From: DASYRM01 sp036004405
GTDB taxonomy: Bacteria; Acidobacteriota; Vicinamibacteria; Vicinamibacterales; UBA2999
Reading direction: 5' to 3'
NCBI GenBank assembly: GCA_036004405.1
Contig: DASYRM010000077.1
Coordinates: forward strand, 19,868 to 83,867
Length of the DNA: 64,000 nucleotides
Shown here: positions 1 through 8,584 of the stretch, piece after piece
Layout: each line of letters opens with the position of its first letter
Position numbering within the stretch: position 1 is the first letter of the stretch
Made by a program: the position numbers and the translations under genes
Notes under the pieces: generated by a model
What the model was told of the DNA's origin: nothing
The model's database searches: none
Seen by the model: only the letters and a program-made list of their open reading frames with translations

Positions 1-1
1 G

Positions 2-691
2 CTGCTGCCGGTGATGCTGCAGACGCTGTTCGGGTTCTCCTCGTACCAGGCGGGGCAGGCGATGGTGCCGCGCGGCGTCGGCTCGCTGTTCATGATGCCA
101 ACCGTCGGTGTCCTCACCGGCTTCGTGGATCCGCGGAAGCTCCTGATCATCGGGCTGGCCGTCGGCGGCGGCACGCTGTTGTGGCTGGGGCAGCTCGACC
201 TGAACGGCGGCTACTGGGAAATCTTCTGGCCGCAGCTGCTGCAAGGCGCCGGGCTGGCGCTGCTGTTCGTCCCGCTCACCACCGTCTCGATGGCGACGAT
301 CGCCCCCGAGCGCATGGGCTACGCCACCAGCATGTTCAATCTGATGCGCAACATCGGCGGCAGCGTCGGCATCGCCATCACCGCCACCATCCTCGCGCGG
401 CAGCGGCAGACGGTGAGCGCCCACCTGGGCGAGAACATCAGCCTCTACGACCCGACGACCCAGTCGCTCTTCACGCAGATCACCAACGGCCTGGTCGCCG
501 CCGGCACCGACGCGGTCACGGCGAGCCAGCGCGCCTACATGATCCTGAACGGGATGCTCTTCCGCCAGGCGTCGATGGTGTCGTTCGTGATGCTCTTCCG
601 GCTCCTTGGCGTCGTGTTCCTGCTGATGATTCCGCTCGTGTTCATCATGCGGCGGCCCAAGCGGGGCACGGCCCCCGTCATGGCGGAGTAG
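2..691 (+). CDS. MFS multidrug exporter, DHA2/EmrB type (C-terminal part)
   Basis: The reading frame is open from the window edge, so the N-terminus is missing; about 229 residues remain. It reads as the second half of a DHA2-family (14-TM, EmrB/QacA-like) proton-coupled drug exporter of the inner membrane. Several hydrophobic helices are visible. The segment PLTTVSMATI, followed by PER and then NLMRNIGGSVGIA, is typical of EmrB-like proteins. The C-terminus is a TM helix followed by a short basic tail. EmrB partners (a membrane-fusion EmrA and an outer-membrane TolC-type protein) usually lie upstream, outside this window. The stop is 5 bp before maf. The substrate cannot be predicted. Confidence 0.85.
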   Translation: MLPVMLQTLFGFSSYQAGQAMVPRGVGSLFMMPTVGVLTGFVDPRKLLIIGLAVGGGTLLWLGQLDLNGGYWEIFWPQLLQGAGLALLFVPLTTVSMATIAPERMGYATSMFNLMRNIGGSVGIAITATILARQRQTVSAHLGENISLYDPTTQSLFTQITNGLVAAGTDAVTASQRAYMILNGMLFRQASMVSFVMLFRLLGVVFLLMIPLVFIMRRPKRGTAPVMAE

Positions 692-696
692 GGCGG

Positions 697-1275
697 ATGT
701 CCAGCCCCCGCCTGGTGCTGGCCTCGGCGTCGCCCCGGCGCGCCGAACTGCTGCGCGCCGCCGGCATCCCGTTCGAGGTGGTGGCCGCCGACGTGGACGA
801 GCGGCAGCACGAGGGCGAGGAGCCCGACACATATGTGTGCCGTCTGGCGACGGAGAAGGCGGCACGCGTCGCCATCGCGCATCCCGGCCGGGCCGTCCTG
901 GGCGCCGACACCACCGTCGTCGTGGACGGGGAAGTGCTGGGCAAGCCACGCGACCCGGCCGAGGCGGCTTCGATGCTGGGCCGGCTGTCGGGACGAAGCC
1001 ATCAGGTGCTCACGGGCGTCTGTCTCATCGACGCCGGCGGCGGCGCCGAGACCGCGCTTGCCACGACTACGGTCGAGTTCCGCCCGCTGACCCCGGGGGA
1101 GATCGCCAGCTACGTCGCCTCGGGGGAGCCGTTGGACAAGGCGGGCGCCTACGCCATCCAGGGGCTGGCGGGTGGATTCGTCACCCGGATCCACGGCGCG
1201 TACGACAACGTCGTCGGCCTGCCCGTGGTACTCATTCAGGCGATGTGCAGGGCCCGCGGAATTCAGGTATCCTGA
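697..1275 (+). CDS. maf: Maf family nucleoside triphosphate pyrophosphatase
   Basis: The 192-residue length is normal for Maf. This cytoplasmic house-cleaning enzyme hydrolyses non-canonical or excess nucleoside triphosphates (dTTP/UTP or modified nucleotides) to monophosphates. The N-terminal LASASPRRAELL loop, the central GADTTVVVDGEVLGKP and the C-terminal DKAGAYAIQGLAGGF segment are the conserved signatures of the substrate cleft. The ATG at 697 is chosen because it puts the conserved motif right at the N-terminus; the longer open frame upstream runs through the MFS gene. The next gene, ccmE, begins 30 bp downstream. The exact substrate class is not certain. Confidence 0.93.
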   Translation: MSSPRLVLASASPRRAELLRAAGIPFEVVAADVDERQHEGEEPDTYVCRLATEKAARVAIAHPGRAVLGADTTVVVDGEVLGKPRDPAEAASMLGRLSGRSHQVLTGVCLIDAGGGAETALATTTVEFRPLTPGEIASYVASGEPLDKAGAYAIQGLAGGFVTRIHGAYDNVVGLPVVLIQAMCRARGIQVS

Positions 1276-1305
1276 CTCGAGTCAGGGGAGCCAAAGTCCT
1301 TACCT

Positions 1306-1761
1306 ATGAGCAACAAAGCCGCCAGTAGCAGAGCAGCGAAGATTGTTCTCACCGGCGTGGTGCTTGCCACCGCCTTCGGCGTGCTTCTGTACAGCTCGCT
1401 CGGCGAGAGCCTTCAGTACTACAAGTACGTGGACGAGGTGATGGCCGAGCCGGCGGCCTGGCATGGCAAGAACATGCAGGTCCACGGCATCGTGGTGCGC
1501 GATTCGATCGCCCAGAAGCCAAACGCTCCGATGGAGTGGCGATTCGACATTCAGCGCAACGGCAAAGTGCTGCGCGCCTACTACACCGGCATCGTCCCCG
1601 ACACGTTCAAGGCCGACTCCGAGGTGGTGCTCACCGGCCGACTTGACGACGCCGGGTTCCACGCCACGGAAATGACCGCCAAGTGCCCGTCGAAGTACGA
1701 CGCGGCGCCCGCCGGTCCGGCGGCACAGTCCACCACTCCCGCGCCTTCGGGCGGAGCGTAG
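1306..1761 (+). CDS. ccmE: Cytochrome c maturation heme chaperone CcmE, Cys (CxxxY) variant
   Basis: A 151-residue periplasmic heme chaperone anchored by one N-terminal TM helix (about residues 13-30) and followed by the OB-fold of CcmE (VHGIVVRDSI, YTGIVPDTFK, VVLTGRL). CcmE receives heme exported with help from CcmABC and passes it to CcmF. The usual heme-binding motif HxxxY is here AKCPSKY: Cys127 replaces His and Tyr131 is kept. This CxxxY form is known from the system I* variant of Desulfovibrio and some archaea. The C-terminal tail is a Pro/Ala/Ser-rich linker. It sits 4 bp before the ccmF-ccmH gene, so the two are probably co-transcribed. Confidence 0.93.
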   Translation: MSNKAASSRAAKIVLTGVVLATAFGVLLYSSLGESLQYYKYVDEVMAEPAAWHGKNMQVHGIVVRDSIAQKPNAPMEWRFDIQRNGKVLRAYYTGIVPDTFKADSEVVLTGRLDDAGFHATEMTAKCPSKYDAAPAGPAAQSTTPAPSGGA

Positions 1762-1765
1762 CCGC

Positions 1766-4219
1766 ATGGCCTCGCTCGGGTACTACCTCCTGCTGGCCGC
1801 ATTCGTCGTCTGCGCCTACGCGGCCGCGATCTCGGTGGCCGGCGCGCGACGGCGCTCCCGTCCCCTGATCGAGAGCGGCATCGGCGCCTTCTACCTGATG
1901 GCGGCCATCATGGGCGTGGCCTCGGCGGTCATCGTCTACTCGTTCGTCGTCGGCGACTATTCGATCCGCTACGTGCAGCGCTACTCCGACTCGGTGCAGC
2001 CGATGTTCTACAAGCTCACCTCGTACTGGGGCGGGCTCGACGGCTCGATCATGTTCTGGGTGTCGCTCCTGTCGGTGTTCGGCTCGGCGGCGATCTACAT
2101 CAACCGCGAGCGGCACCGCGAGCTGATTCCCTACGTCGTGGCGGTCATCTCGGTGGTGGAGATGTTCTTCCTCTTCCTGATGATCGTCCACAACAACCCG
2201 TTCCAGACGTTCCTCACGGAGAGCCCCACCGACGGCGCGGGCCTCAACCCGCTGCTGCAGAACTTCTACATGGCGATCCACCCGCCGACCATGTATCTGG
2301 GCTTCGTCGGGCTGACCATCCCGTACGCCTTCGGCATGGCGGCGCTGATCACCGGCTACCTCGACGACTCGTGGCTGCGTGCGGTGCGGCGCTGGACCAT
2401 GATCTCGTGGCTCTTCCTGTCGATCGGCCTGGGCCTCGGGATGATCTGGGCCTACGAAGAGCTGGGCTGGGGCGGCTATTGGATGTGGGACCCGGTGGAG
2501 AACGCGGGCCTGCTCCCGTGGTTCACCGCCACCGCGTTCCTTCACTCGGTGATGGTGCAGGAGCGGCGCGGCATGCTGCGCGTGTGGAACGTGGCGCTCG
2601 TCATCACCACGTTCTTCTTGACGATCTTCGGCACGTTCATGACGCGCTCCGGCGTCGTGCAGTCGGTGCACGCCTTCGGCGACGATCCCCAGCTGGCGCG
2701 CCTCTTCACGATGTTCATGATCGCGACGGTGGTGGTGAGCTTCGGGTTCGTGATCTACCGGCTGCCGCTGCTGCGGGCGCGCAACGAGCTCGACTCGTGG
2801 CTGTCGCGCGAGGCGGCGTTCCTCGTCAACAACTGGATCCTGCTGTTCTCGGCGTTCTTCGTGCTGTTTGCCACGATGTTCCCGACGCTCAGCGAGGCCA
2901 TCACGAAGCAGCGACTCACCGTCGGGCCGCCGTTCTTCAACCAGTGGATGCTGCCCATCGGGTTGACGCTGCTGCTTCTGACCGGCATCGGGCCGCTGCT
3001 GGCGTGGCGCAAGTCCACCGTCGAGAACCTTCGCGATTCGTTCCTGATCCCCGTCGCACTGGGCGCGACCACCGCGGTGGCGGTGGCCGCGCTGGGCGTG
3101 CGGGTGTGGACGTCGGGCATCTGCTTCGCGCTCAGCGCCTTCGTGATCGGCACCATCTCCCAGGAGTTCTGGCGCGGTGCGCGCGTCCGTCAGCGCGCCA
3201 CCGGCACGGACGTCTTCACCGCGCTCGTGGGCCTCGTGGCCCGCAACAAGCGGCGCTACGGCGGCTACGTCGTGCACCTCGGCATGGTGCTGATCTTCTT
3301 CGGCTTCGCCGGCGAAGGGTTCAAGCAGAAGGAAGACGCCCAGCTCAAGCCGGGGCAGCAGGTGAAGGTCGGGAGCTTCGTCATTCGCCACGATGCGCTC
3401 TCCATTACCGACGACGGCCAGAAGCAGATGATCACGGCCCACGTCACCGTGTTGCGTGACGGCAAGCCGTTCGCGGAGATGTATCCGGCCAAGTGGATCT
3501 TCCGGAAGCACGAGGAATCGCCGACGACGGAAGTGGCGATCAACCGCGGCTTCGCGCAGGACGTCTACCTGGTGCTCGCGACCTTCGACGCGGCGACGCA
3601 GACGGCCAGCCTTGCCGTGGACATCAACCCGCTCGTCAACTGGGTGTGGATGGGATTCGGGCTGCTGGCGCTCGGTATCGGCATCGCGCTCCTGCCCGAC
3701 GCCGTCTTCTCGTTTGCGACGGCGCCGGTTCCGGCCAACGCCGCCACCACCGCGCTGATCTTGCTGGCCGTCGTGCTGTCCCAGGGGGTGGCGCTGGCGC
3801 AGGACACCATTCCCGCCGTCTTCCGCAGCCCGCTGGAGCGCCAGGTCTCCGGCGAGATCATGTGCAACTGCGGCGGCTGCCGTCTCTCAGTGAGCGACTG
3901 CGGCATGATGAACTGCCACGGCAAGTCAGGCCAGTCGGCCAAGATTCATCAGTACATCGCCGAGGGCAAGGACCACGACGCCATCCTCGCCTCCTTCGTC
4001 CGCGAGCATGGCGGCTACGACGTGTTGATGCAGCCGCCCAACCGCGGCTTCAACCGCATGGCGTGGCTGCTGCCGTACGCGGTCGCGGTCCTCGCGCTCC
4101 TCGGGATTGCCGTCACCGCGCGGCGCTGGTCGCGGCGTGAGGTCGCGGCGCCGGCCGCGGTGTCGATCGATCCCGAGCTCGACGCGCGCCTCCAAGATGA
4201 GCTCCGAGACCTCGACTAG
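1766..4219 (+). CDS. ccmF: CcmF-CcmH fusion, cytochrome c heme lyase
   Basis: The 817-residue chain joins two Ccm proteins. Residues 1 to about 650 are CcmF, the multispanning heme lyase, with the WWD-type region at about residues 229-254 (GYWMWDPVENAG), the TRSGVV segment and the large periplasmic loop. After a hydrophobic, signal-like helix, residues about 680-800 form a CcmH-like domain ending in a TM helix. CcmH normally carries one LRCxxC pair that reduces the apocytochrome CxxCH. Here the site reads IMCNCGGC (Cys700, 702, 705), with further Cys at 712 and 717. Fusing lyase and thiol oxidoreductase would fix their stoichiometry. No ccmG-like thioredoxin is seen in this window. The reading frame through the junction is continuous. 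Confidence 0.9.
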   Translation: MASLGYYLLLAAFVVCAYAAAISVAGARRRSRPLIESGIGAFYLMAAIMGVASAVIVYSFVVGDYSIRYVQRYSDSVQPMFYKLTSYWGGLDGSIMFWVSLLSVFGSAAIYINRERHRELIPYVVAVISVVEMFFLFLMIVHNNPFQTFLTESPTDGAGLNPLLQNFYMAIHPPTMYLGFVGLTIPYAFGMAALITGYLDDSWLRAVRRWTMISWLFLSIGLGLGMIWAYEELGWGGYWMWDPVENAGLLPWFTATAFLHSVMVQERRGMLRVWNVALVITTFFLTIFGTFMTRSGVVQSVHAFGDDPQLARLFTMFMIATVVVSFGFVIYRLPLLRARNELDSWLSREAAFLVNNWILLFSAFFVLFATMFPTLSEAITKQRLTVGPPFFNQWMLPIGLTLLLLTGIGPLLAWRKSTVENLRDSFLIPVALGATTAVAVAALGVRVWTSGICFALSAFVIGTISQEFWRGARVRQRATGTDVFTALVGLVARNKRRYGGYVVHLGMVLIFFGFAGEGFKQKEDAQLKPGQQVKVGSFVIRHDALSITDDGQKQMITAHVTVLRDGKPFAEMYPAKWIFRKHEESPTTEVAINRGFAQDVYLVLATFDAATQTASLAVDINPLVNWVWMGFGLLALGIGIALLPDAVFSFATAPVPANAATTALILLAVVLSQGVALAQDTIPAVFRSPLERQVSGEIMCNCGGCRLSVSDCGMMNCHGKSGQSAKIHQYIAEGKDHDAILASFVREHGGYDVLMQPPNRGFNRMAWLLPYAVAVLALLGIAVTARRWSRREVAAPAAVSIDPELDARLQDELRDLD

Positions 4220-4281
4220 CGAGGAGTCGCCTGCGCCTATCGCTGGAGGCGACACCTCGCACGCACCCTCTATTTCCTTTG

Positions 4282-4300
4282 GCCCGCACTTCGTGCGGGC
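4282..4300. repeat. Perfect palindrome, 8-bp stem with TTC loop
   Basis: The arms GCCCGCAC and GTGCGGGC flank a TTC loop, in the 105-bp gap between ccmF-ccmH and the next gene. No T-run follows, so it is not a classic terminator. The same architecture (8-bp GCCCGC.. stem, TTC or GAA loop) recurs at 34842-34860 and 62062-62080. Confidence 0.75.
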
Positions 4301-4324
4301 AGGACGTCTCGACGGAGCGCAGCG

Positions 4325-4936
4325 GTGACTGACGCACGAGTAGGCTCCGTCAAGACGTCCGATCTGCCGGCGCCGCCCGCCGCTGGCGGCTCCACCACCC
4401 TCCCGTCGTGGCAACTGTTCGCGCTGGCCGGCTTGGTGGGCGCGACGATCGTCGTGTTCGTCTCGCGTGGGCAATCGCCGGCTGCCATCATCCTGCTCAG
4501 CCTCGTGGTGTTTGCCGCCGCCGCCGTCGGGGCGGCCACGCTGCGGACGCTGGTGCCGTTCATCCGCGGCTACGAAGGGCTGTTCGTGCCGGTCGTCGGG
4601 GGGCGTGCCCGCGCCGCAATCGACCGCGAGAAGACGCTCGTGCTGCGGGCCATCAAGGAGCTCGAGTTCGACTACGCGATGGGCAAAGTGTCCGACCAGG
4701 ACTTCGCCGAGATGGGGCTGCGGCTGCGCACGCGCGCGGCCGGTCTGCTCCGTCAGCTCGACGCCGGCGCGGCCTACGCGACCGAGATCGAGCAGGAGCT
4801 CGCGCGGCGCCTCGCCGCGTCGGGCGTCGCCGCCGCGGCGCCGCGGACCGATCGCTTCTGCACGCAGTGCGGAGCGGTGGCCACCGCCACCGCCCGCTTC
4901 TGCGGCCAGTGCGGGCATCGCCTGGAGTCGGCGTGA
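4325..4936 (+). CDS. CcmI-like zinc-ribbon membrane protein of the Ccm cluster
   Basis: A 203-residue protein with two adjacent TM helices (about residues 27-45 and 50-72). A cytoplasmic helical segment, LVLRAIKELEFDYAMGKVSD, follows and resembles the short helical repeat after the TM helices of CcmI. The C-terminus is a zinc ribbon: CTQC, then CGQC about 14 residues later. CcmI proteins hold apocytochrome for heme attachment, and the position between ccmF-ccmH and ccmA suggests an accessory role in maturation. The GTG start follows a palindrome-containing spacer. The stop overlaps the start of the next gene by 4 bp. The CcmI relation is inferred from motif and context only. Confidence 0.7.
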   Translation: MTDARVGSVKTSDLPAPPAAGGSTTLPSWQLFALAGLVGATIVVFVSRGQSPAAIILLSLVVFAAAAVGAATLRTLVPFIRGYEGLFVPVVGGRARAAIDREKTLVLRAIKELEFDYAMGKVSDQDFAEMGLRLRTRAAGLLRQLDAGAAYATEIEQELARRLAASGVAAAAPRTDRFCTQCGAVATATARFCGQCGHRLESA

Positions 4937-6153
4937 GGCTCGTTCGCAACGTCCTGCTGATGCTTGCCCTCGCGGCGCCCGTCGCAGCGCAGCAGATGCC
5001 CGATCCCTCGCTCATCAACGGCAAGGCGCTGCCGGCGCCGGAGCTGCCCAACGCCACCATCACCGTGCGGGTCGTGCGCGAGTCGATCGGCAACAACATC
5101 TCCGGCCAACCCGTGACCCTGACGGCCGGCGGCCGTTCGCGAACCGTCTCGACGGACGAACAAGGGCGCGCCCAGTTCACCAATCTCCCGGCCGGCACGG
5201 AAGGGCGCGCGGAAACGACGGTCGATGGCGAGAAGCTGCGCTCGGACCCGTTCACCGTCCCGACCACGGGGGGTCTTCGCGTGATCATGGTGGCGGGCAT
5301 CGCCAAGGCGGCCGAGCGCAAGGCCGCACAGGCGGCGCAGGCCCTGGCCGCGCCGCCCGTGAAGGGGACCGTCGTGTTCGGCGGCAACAGCCGCGTGCTG
5401 ATGCAGTTCTCCGACGACGCGCTCCAGGTCTATTACGTCCTCGACATCGTCAACAGCGCGCGCAACCGCGTGGACATCGGCGGTCCGCTCGTCATCGATC
5501 TGCCGCCCGGCACGAGCGGCGCGACGCCGCTCGAGGGCTCCTCGCCGTCGGCCACCGTGGCGGGCAACCGCATCACCGTGGCGGGCCCGTTTGCCTCGGG
5601 CTCGACGCCGGTGCAGGTGGCCTACCGCCTGGCCTACGACAGCGGCACCGTCACGCTGGTCCAGCCCTTTCCGGCCGCCTTCCAGCAGATCACGGTCGGC
5701 GCCCAGAAGGTGGGCGCGCTTTCCATGGCCTCGCCGCAGTTCACCGAACCGCCACGGGACGTCACCACGCAGGACGGCAAGGTCTACGCGCTCGGCAGCG
5801 GTGCCGCCCTGGCGGCCGGCACGCCGCTGACGGTGACGCTCTCGAACCTGCCGCACCACAGCGGCACCCCGCGCGTCGCGGCGCTGAGCCTGGCGGGCGC
5901 CATGCTGCTGCTCGGCGTGTGGCTGGCCATGCGCCGCGGCGACCTTCCCGACACCCGCACGCTGGCCGAGCGCCGCGAGCAGCTCCTCAAGGAGCTGACG
6001 CAGCTCGAGCTGCGCCGCCGCGACGGGGCGGTGAGCGCGGACCGCTTTGCCACGCGCCGCCGGCGTCTGATGGCCGACCTCGAACAGATCTACGGCGAGA
6101 TCGACGACACGGCCGGCGGTCCGCAGGGAGGCGGCGAGGGCGTCGCCGCGTGA
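4933..6153 (+). CDS. Secreted, membrane-anchored Ccm-cluster protein with carboxypeptidase-regulatory-like fold
   Basis: About 406 residues beginning at a GTG that overlaps the previous stop. An N-terminal signal peptide (LLMLALAAPVAAQ) leads to an Ig/transthyretin-like segment (GQPVTLTAGGRS, STDEQGRAQFTNLPAG) typical of carboxypeptidase-regulatory-like domains, then a large beta-rich region. One TM helix near residue 325 is followed by a cytoplasmic helical tail, LKELTQLELRRRDGAVSADR. That tail resembles the CcmI-like helix of the preceding protein. The bulk of the protein would be periplasmic. The gene is locked between Ccm genes by 4-bp overlaps at both ends, so a role in cytochrome c assembly is likely, but I do not recognise a named family. 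Confidence 0.7.
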   Translation: MRLVRNVLLMLALAAPVAAQQMPDPSLINGKALPAPELPNATITVRVVRESIGNNISGQPVTLTAGGRSRTVSTDEQGRAQFTNLPAGTEGRAETTVDGEKLRSDPFTVPTTGGLRVIMVAGIAKAAERKAAQAAQALAAPPVKGTVVFGGNSRVLMQFSDDALQVYYVLDIVNSARNRVDIGGPLVIDLPPGTSGATPLEGSSPSATVAGNRITVAGPFASGSTPVQVAYRLAYDSGTVTLVQPFPAAFQQITVGAQKVGALSMASPQFTEPPRDVTTQDGKVYALGSGAALAAGTPLTVTLSNLPHHSGTPRVAALSLAGAMLLLGVWLAMRRGDLPDTRTLAERREQLLKELTQLELRRRDGAVSADRFATRRRRLMADLEQIYGEIDDTAGGPQGGGEGVAA

Positions 6154-6899
6154 GCGACGGACCACCGCTTCCGGGCGCGGCGCTCGATTTCACCGACATC
6201 GCCGTCGAAGAGGTCTCGCGATCGTTCGGCCGCCGCCGGGCGCTGTCGCGCGTGAGCTTCCGCGCGGCGCAGGGTGAAATCCTCGGCATCCTCGGCCCGA
6301 ACGGCGCCGGGAAGTCCACGCTGCTCACCATCCTCGCCACGCTCCTTCAGCCGACCGCGGGGCGGGTCCGCTACGGCGACCTGGGCGGCACGCAGGGTGC
6401 CGCGCTGCGCGCCCGCATCGGCGTGCTCGGCCACGACCTCTTCCTCTATCCCGAGCTCACCGCCCGGGAGAACCTCGAGTTCTTTGCCGGGCTGCACGCG
6501 GTGCCCGAACCGGCGCATGCCGCCGACGAAGCGCTCGACCGCGCCGGCCTCGGCGCGCGCGCCGACGACCCGGTGGCCACCTTCTCGCGCGGCATGCGGC
6601 AGCGCGTCGCCCTCGAGCGCGCGCTGATTCACCAGCCGCGCCTCGTGCTGCTCGACGAGCCGTTCACCGGCCTCGACGATGCGTCGGCCTCGGCGCTCGT
6701 CACGCGGCTCCGCGAACTGCGCCGGGCGGGCGCCATCCTCGTCATCGCGACGCACGATCTGGAGATCGCCGACCGGCTGCTCGATCACGCGCTGTTTCTG
6801 CGCGGCGGTCGCCCCGCCGCATCGATTGCGCGGCCCGAGCACCTGCGGTCCATCTATCAGGACGTGATGACGCGGCCGCTCGACGGAGCCGGGACATGA
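6150..6899 (+). CDS. ccmA: CcmA, heme-exporter ABC ATPase
   Basis: A 249-residue cytoplasmic ABC ATPase. The Walker A is GPNGAGKST, the signature region is TFSRGMRQR, Walker B is LVLLDEPFTGLDD and the H-loop is ATHDLE. CcmA hydrolyses ATP with CcmB to release holo-CcmE from CcmC. The GTG start overlaps the preceding stop by 4 bp, and the stop overlaps ccmB by 4 bp, indicating translational coupling. On sequence alone it could be a generic ABC-2 ATPase. The following ccmB and ccmC decide the assignment. Confidence 0.9.
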   Translation: MSDGPPLPGAALDFTDIAVEEVSRSFGRRRALSRVSFRAAQGEILGILGPNGAGKSTLLTILATLLQPTAGRVRYGDLGGTQGAALRARIGVLGHDLFLYPELTARENLEFFAGLHAVPEPAHAADEALDRAGLGARADDPVATFSRGMRQRVALERALIHQPRLVLLDEPFTGLDDASASALVTRLRELRRAGAILVIATHDLEIADRLLDHALFLRGGRPAASIARPEHLRSIYQDVMTRPLDGAGT

Positions 6900-7606
6900 C
6901 GGGGCCGGCTTCGCGGCCTCCTGCCGCTCCCTTTGCACGAACGGTGTGGATGGTGCTGCGCAAGGACCTCACGGTGGAGATGCGCAGCGGCGAGATTGCC
7001 TACACGACGCTCGTCTTCGCCGCCTCCTGCGTGCTCATCTTCGCGTTTGCGCTGGTCCGGGAAGGGCGCGCGCCCGAAGGCGGCGCCGCCGGCATCCTGT
7101 GGATTGCCATCCTGTTCGCCAGCACGCTGGCGCTCGGCCGGGCGTTCGAGCGCGAGCGACAGGCGGAGACCCTGCGCGCGCTGCTGCTGGCGCCGGTGCC
7201 GCGGCCGGCGATCTACGTCGGCAAGCTCCTCGGCATCGTCGCGCTGGTCGTCGCCACCGAGGCCGTGCTCCTGCCGCTCGTCGACTTCCTCTTCACGGCG
7301 CGCTTGTTCGCTCACCCCTTCTGGCTAGCCGGGATCGTCGTGACCTGCACCGTCGGCCTCGCGTCGGTCGGGACGCTGTTCGCCGCCATGCTGGTGCGCG
7401 CGCGCAGCCGCGACATGCTGCTCCCGGTGCTGTTGTATCCGATCGTGGTTCCGGTAATCATTGCGGGAGTCCAGGGCACGGCAGCGCTTCTCCAGCCGGC
7501 GTTCGACGCTGCGGTGGTGCGCTTCTGGCTGCTGCTGCTGGTGACCTTCGACGTGGTCTTCGTCGTCCTTGCGCTGTGGACGTTCGAAGCAGTGATGAGC
7601 GACTAG
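6896..7606 (+). CDS. ccmB: CcmB, heme-exporter permease
   Basis: A 236-residue integral membrane protein with about six TM helices, the normal CcmB size. Recognisable features are the N-terminal LRKDLTVEMRS segment, the cytoplasmic ERERQAETLRALLLAP loop and LLYPIVVPVIIAG. CcmB pairs with CcmA in the ATP-dependent step that frees heme-loaded CcmE. The ATG overlaps the ccmA stop (ATGA). ccmC begins 12 bp after its stop. Confidence 0.93.
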   Translation: MTGPASRPPAAPFARTVWMVLRKDLTVEMRSGEIAYTTLVFAASCVLIFAFALVREGRAPEGGAAGILWIAILFASTLALGRAFERERQAETLRALLLAPVPRPAIYVGKLLGIVALVVATEAVLLPLVDFLFTARLFAHPFWLAGIVVTCTVGLASVGTLFAAMLVRARSRDMLLPVLLYPIVVPVIIAGVQGTAALLQPAFDAAVVRFWLLLLVTFDVVFVVLALWTFEAVMSD

Positions 7607-7617
7607 GAAGGCTTCGG

Positions 7618-8274
7618 ATGCCCAAGTGGTTCACGCCCGCCGCCATTCTCTGCGGGCTCATGTTCATCATCTCCCCGGTGCTGATCGCGCGGGCACCGGA
7701 CGAAGCCGCGATGGGGATGGTCTACAAGATCTACTACTACCACATGCCTTCGGCGTGGATGTTCCTGCTCGCGCCGCTCGTGTGCGGTGTGTCGAGCGCG
7801 TTCTTCCTGGCGCGCGGTCGCGCCGAAGATGATCGCCGGGCCTGGGCGGCGGCGGAGCTCACGGTGCTCTTCGGCGCGCTCACGCTCATCACCGGACCGC
7901 TCTGGGCGCGGCGCGCCTGGGGCACGTGGTGGGTGTGGGACGCGCGGCTGACGTCGAGCCTGGTCGGCTGGATGATCGGGTGGGCCTATCTGATCCTGCG
8001 CCGCTACGGCGGGCCCGGCTCGGACAAGCTGGCGGCGGGCGTGGCGCTTTTCGGCGCCGTCAACGTGCCGTTCATCTACATCTCGGTGAACTACTGGCGC
8101 ACCATCCATCCGCCCACCACGGTCGTGCCGAAGCTGCGGGCGGACATGGGCGTGCCCCTCTGGTTCTGCGTGTTCGCGTTCCTGCTCCTCTTCATATTGC
8201 TCATGACCATGCGGCTGCGCCTTGAACACGCGCGCACGCGTCTGGATGCCATGTATGTCGCCCTCGATGAATAA
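7618..8274 (+). CDS. ccmC: CcmC, heme-handling protein
   Basis: A 218-residue protein with six predicted TM helices. The tryptophan-rich WWD motif is GTWWVWDARLTS. The two conserved His expected to ligate heme lie in YYYHMPSAW and in RTIHPP. CcmC presents heme to CcmE in the periplasm. An ATG at 7618 is preceded by a purine-rich AGGAAGG stretch. The stop overlaps the next small gene. Together with ccmABEF this gives an almost complete system I operon, lacking only a visible CcmG. Confidence 0.95.
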   Translation: MPKWFTPAAILCGLMFIISPVLIARAPDEAAMGMVYKIYYYHMPSAWMFLLAPLVCGVSSAFFLARGRAEDDRRAWAAAELTVLFGALTLITGPLWARRAWGTWWVWDARLTSSLVGWMIGWAYLILRRYGGPGSDKLAAGVALFGAVNVPFIYISVNYWRTIHPPTTVVPKLRADMGVPLWFCVFAFLLLFILLMTMRLRLEHARTRLDAMYVALDE

Positions 8275-8566
8275 CGGTATGAGAGTCGTCCGCCGCGCCC
8301 TCGGCGTGTGCGCCGCGCTGCTGCTGCTGGCAGGGCCGGTGCTGGCAGGCCAGAACCAGCCGCCGCAGCCGCAGGACGAGTTCGTCCCGGTGGGGAATTC
8401 GCCCGCGCCGGAACAGATCCCGGCCGCGCCGCTGCTGATCGGCGCCTACATCGTGGTGCTGGGCGGCCTGTTCTTCTACGTGCTGTCGCTGTCGCGCCGC
8501 CTCGGTGCGGTGCAGCAGGACGTCCAGCGGCTCGAAGGCGAGCTCAAGCGCCGCGGCCGCAGCTAG
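8267..8566 (+). CDS. CcmD-like small membrane protein
   Basis: A 99-residue protein with an N-terminal signal-like hydrophobic segment, a Gln/Pro-rich periplasmic stretch, one TM helix (LLIGAYIVVLGGLFFYVLSL) and a basic cytoplasmic helix (RRLGAVQQDVQRLEGELKRR). The TM-plus-basic-helix pattern matches the CcmD family, which helps release CcmE from the CcmABC complex. CcmD is normally 40-70 residues, so the added signal and periplasmic segment are unusual. ATG codons at 8267 and 8279 are both possible starts; 8267 overlaps the ccmC stop, 8279 gives a cleaner signal peptide. Confidence 0.75.
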   Translation: MNNGMRVVRRALGVCAALLLLAGPVLAGQNQPPQPQDEFVPVGNSPAPEQIPAAPLLIGAYIVVLGGLFFYVLSLSRRLGAVQQDVQRLEGELKRRGRS

Positions 8567-8584
8567 TCCCCGAGCGGACCGCCC

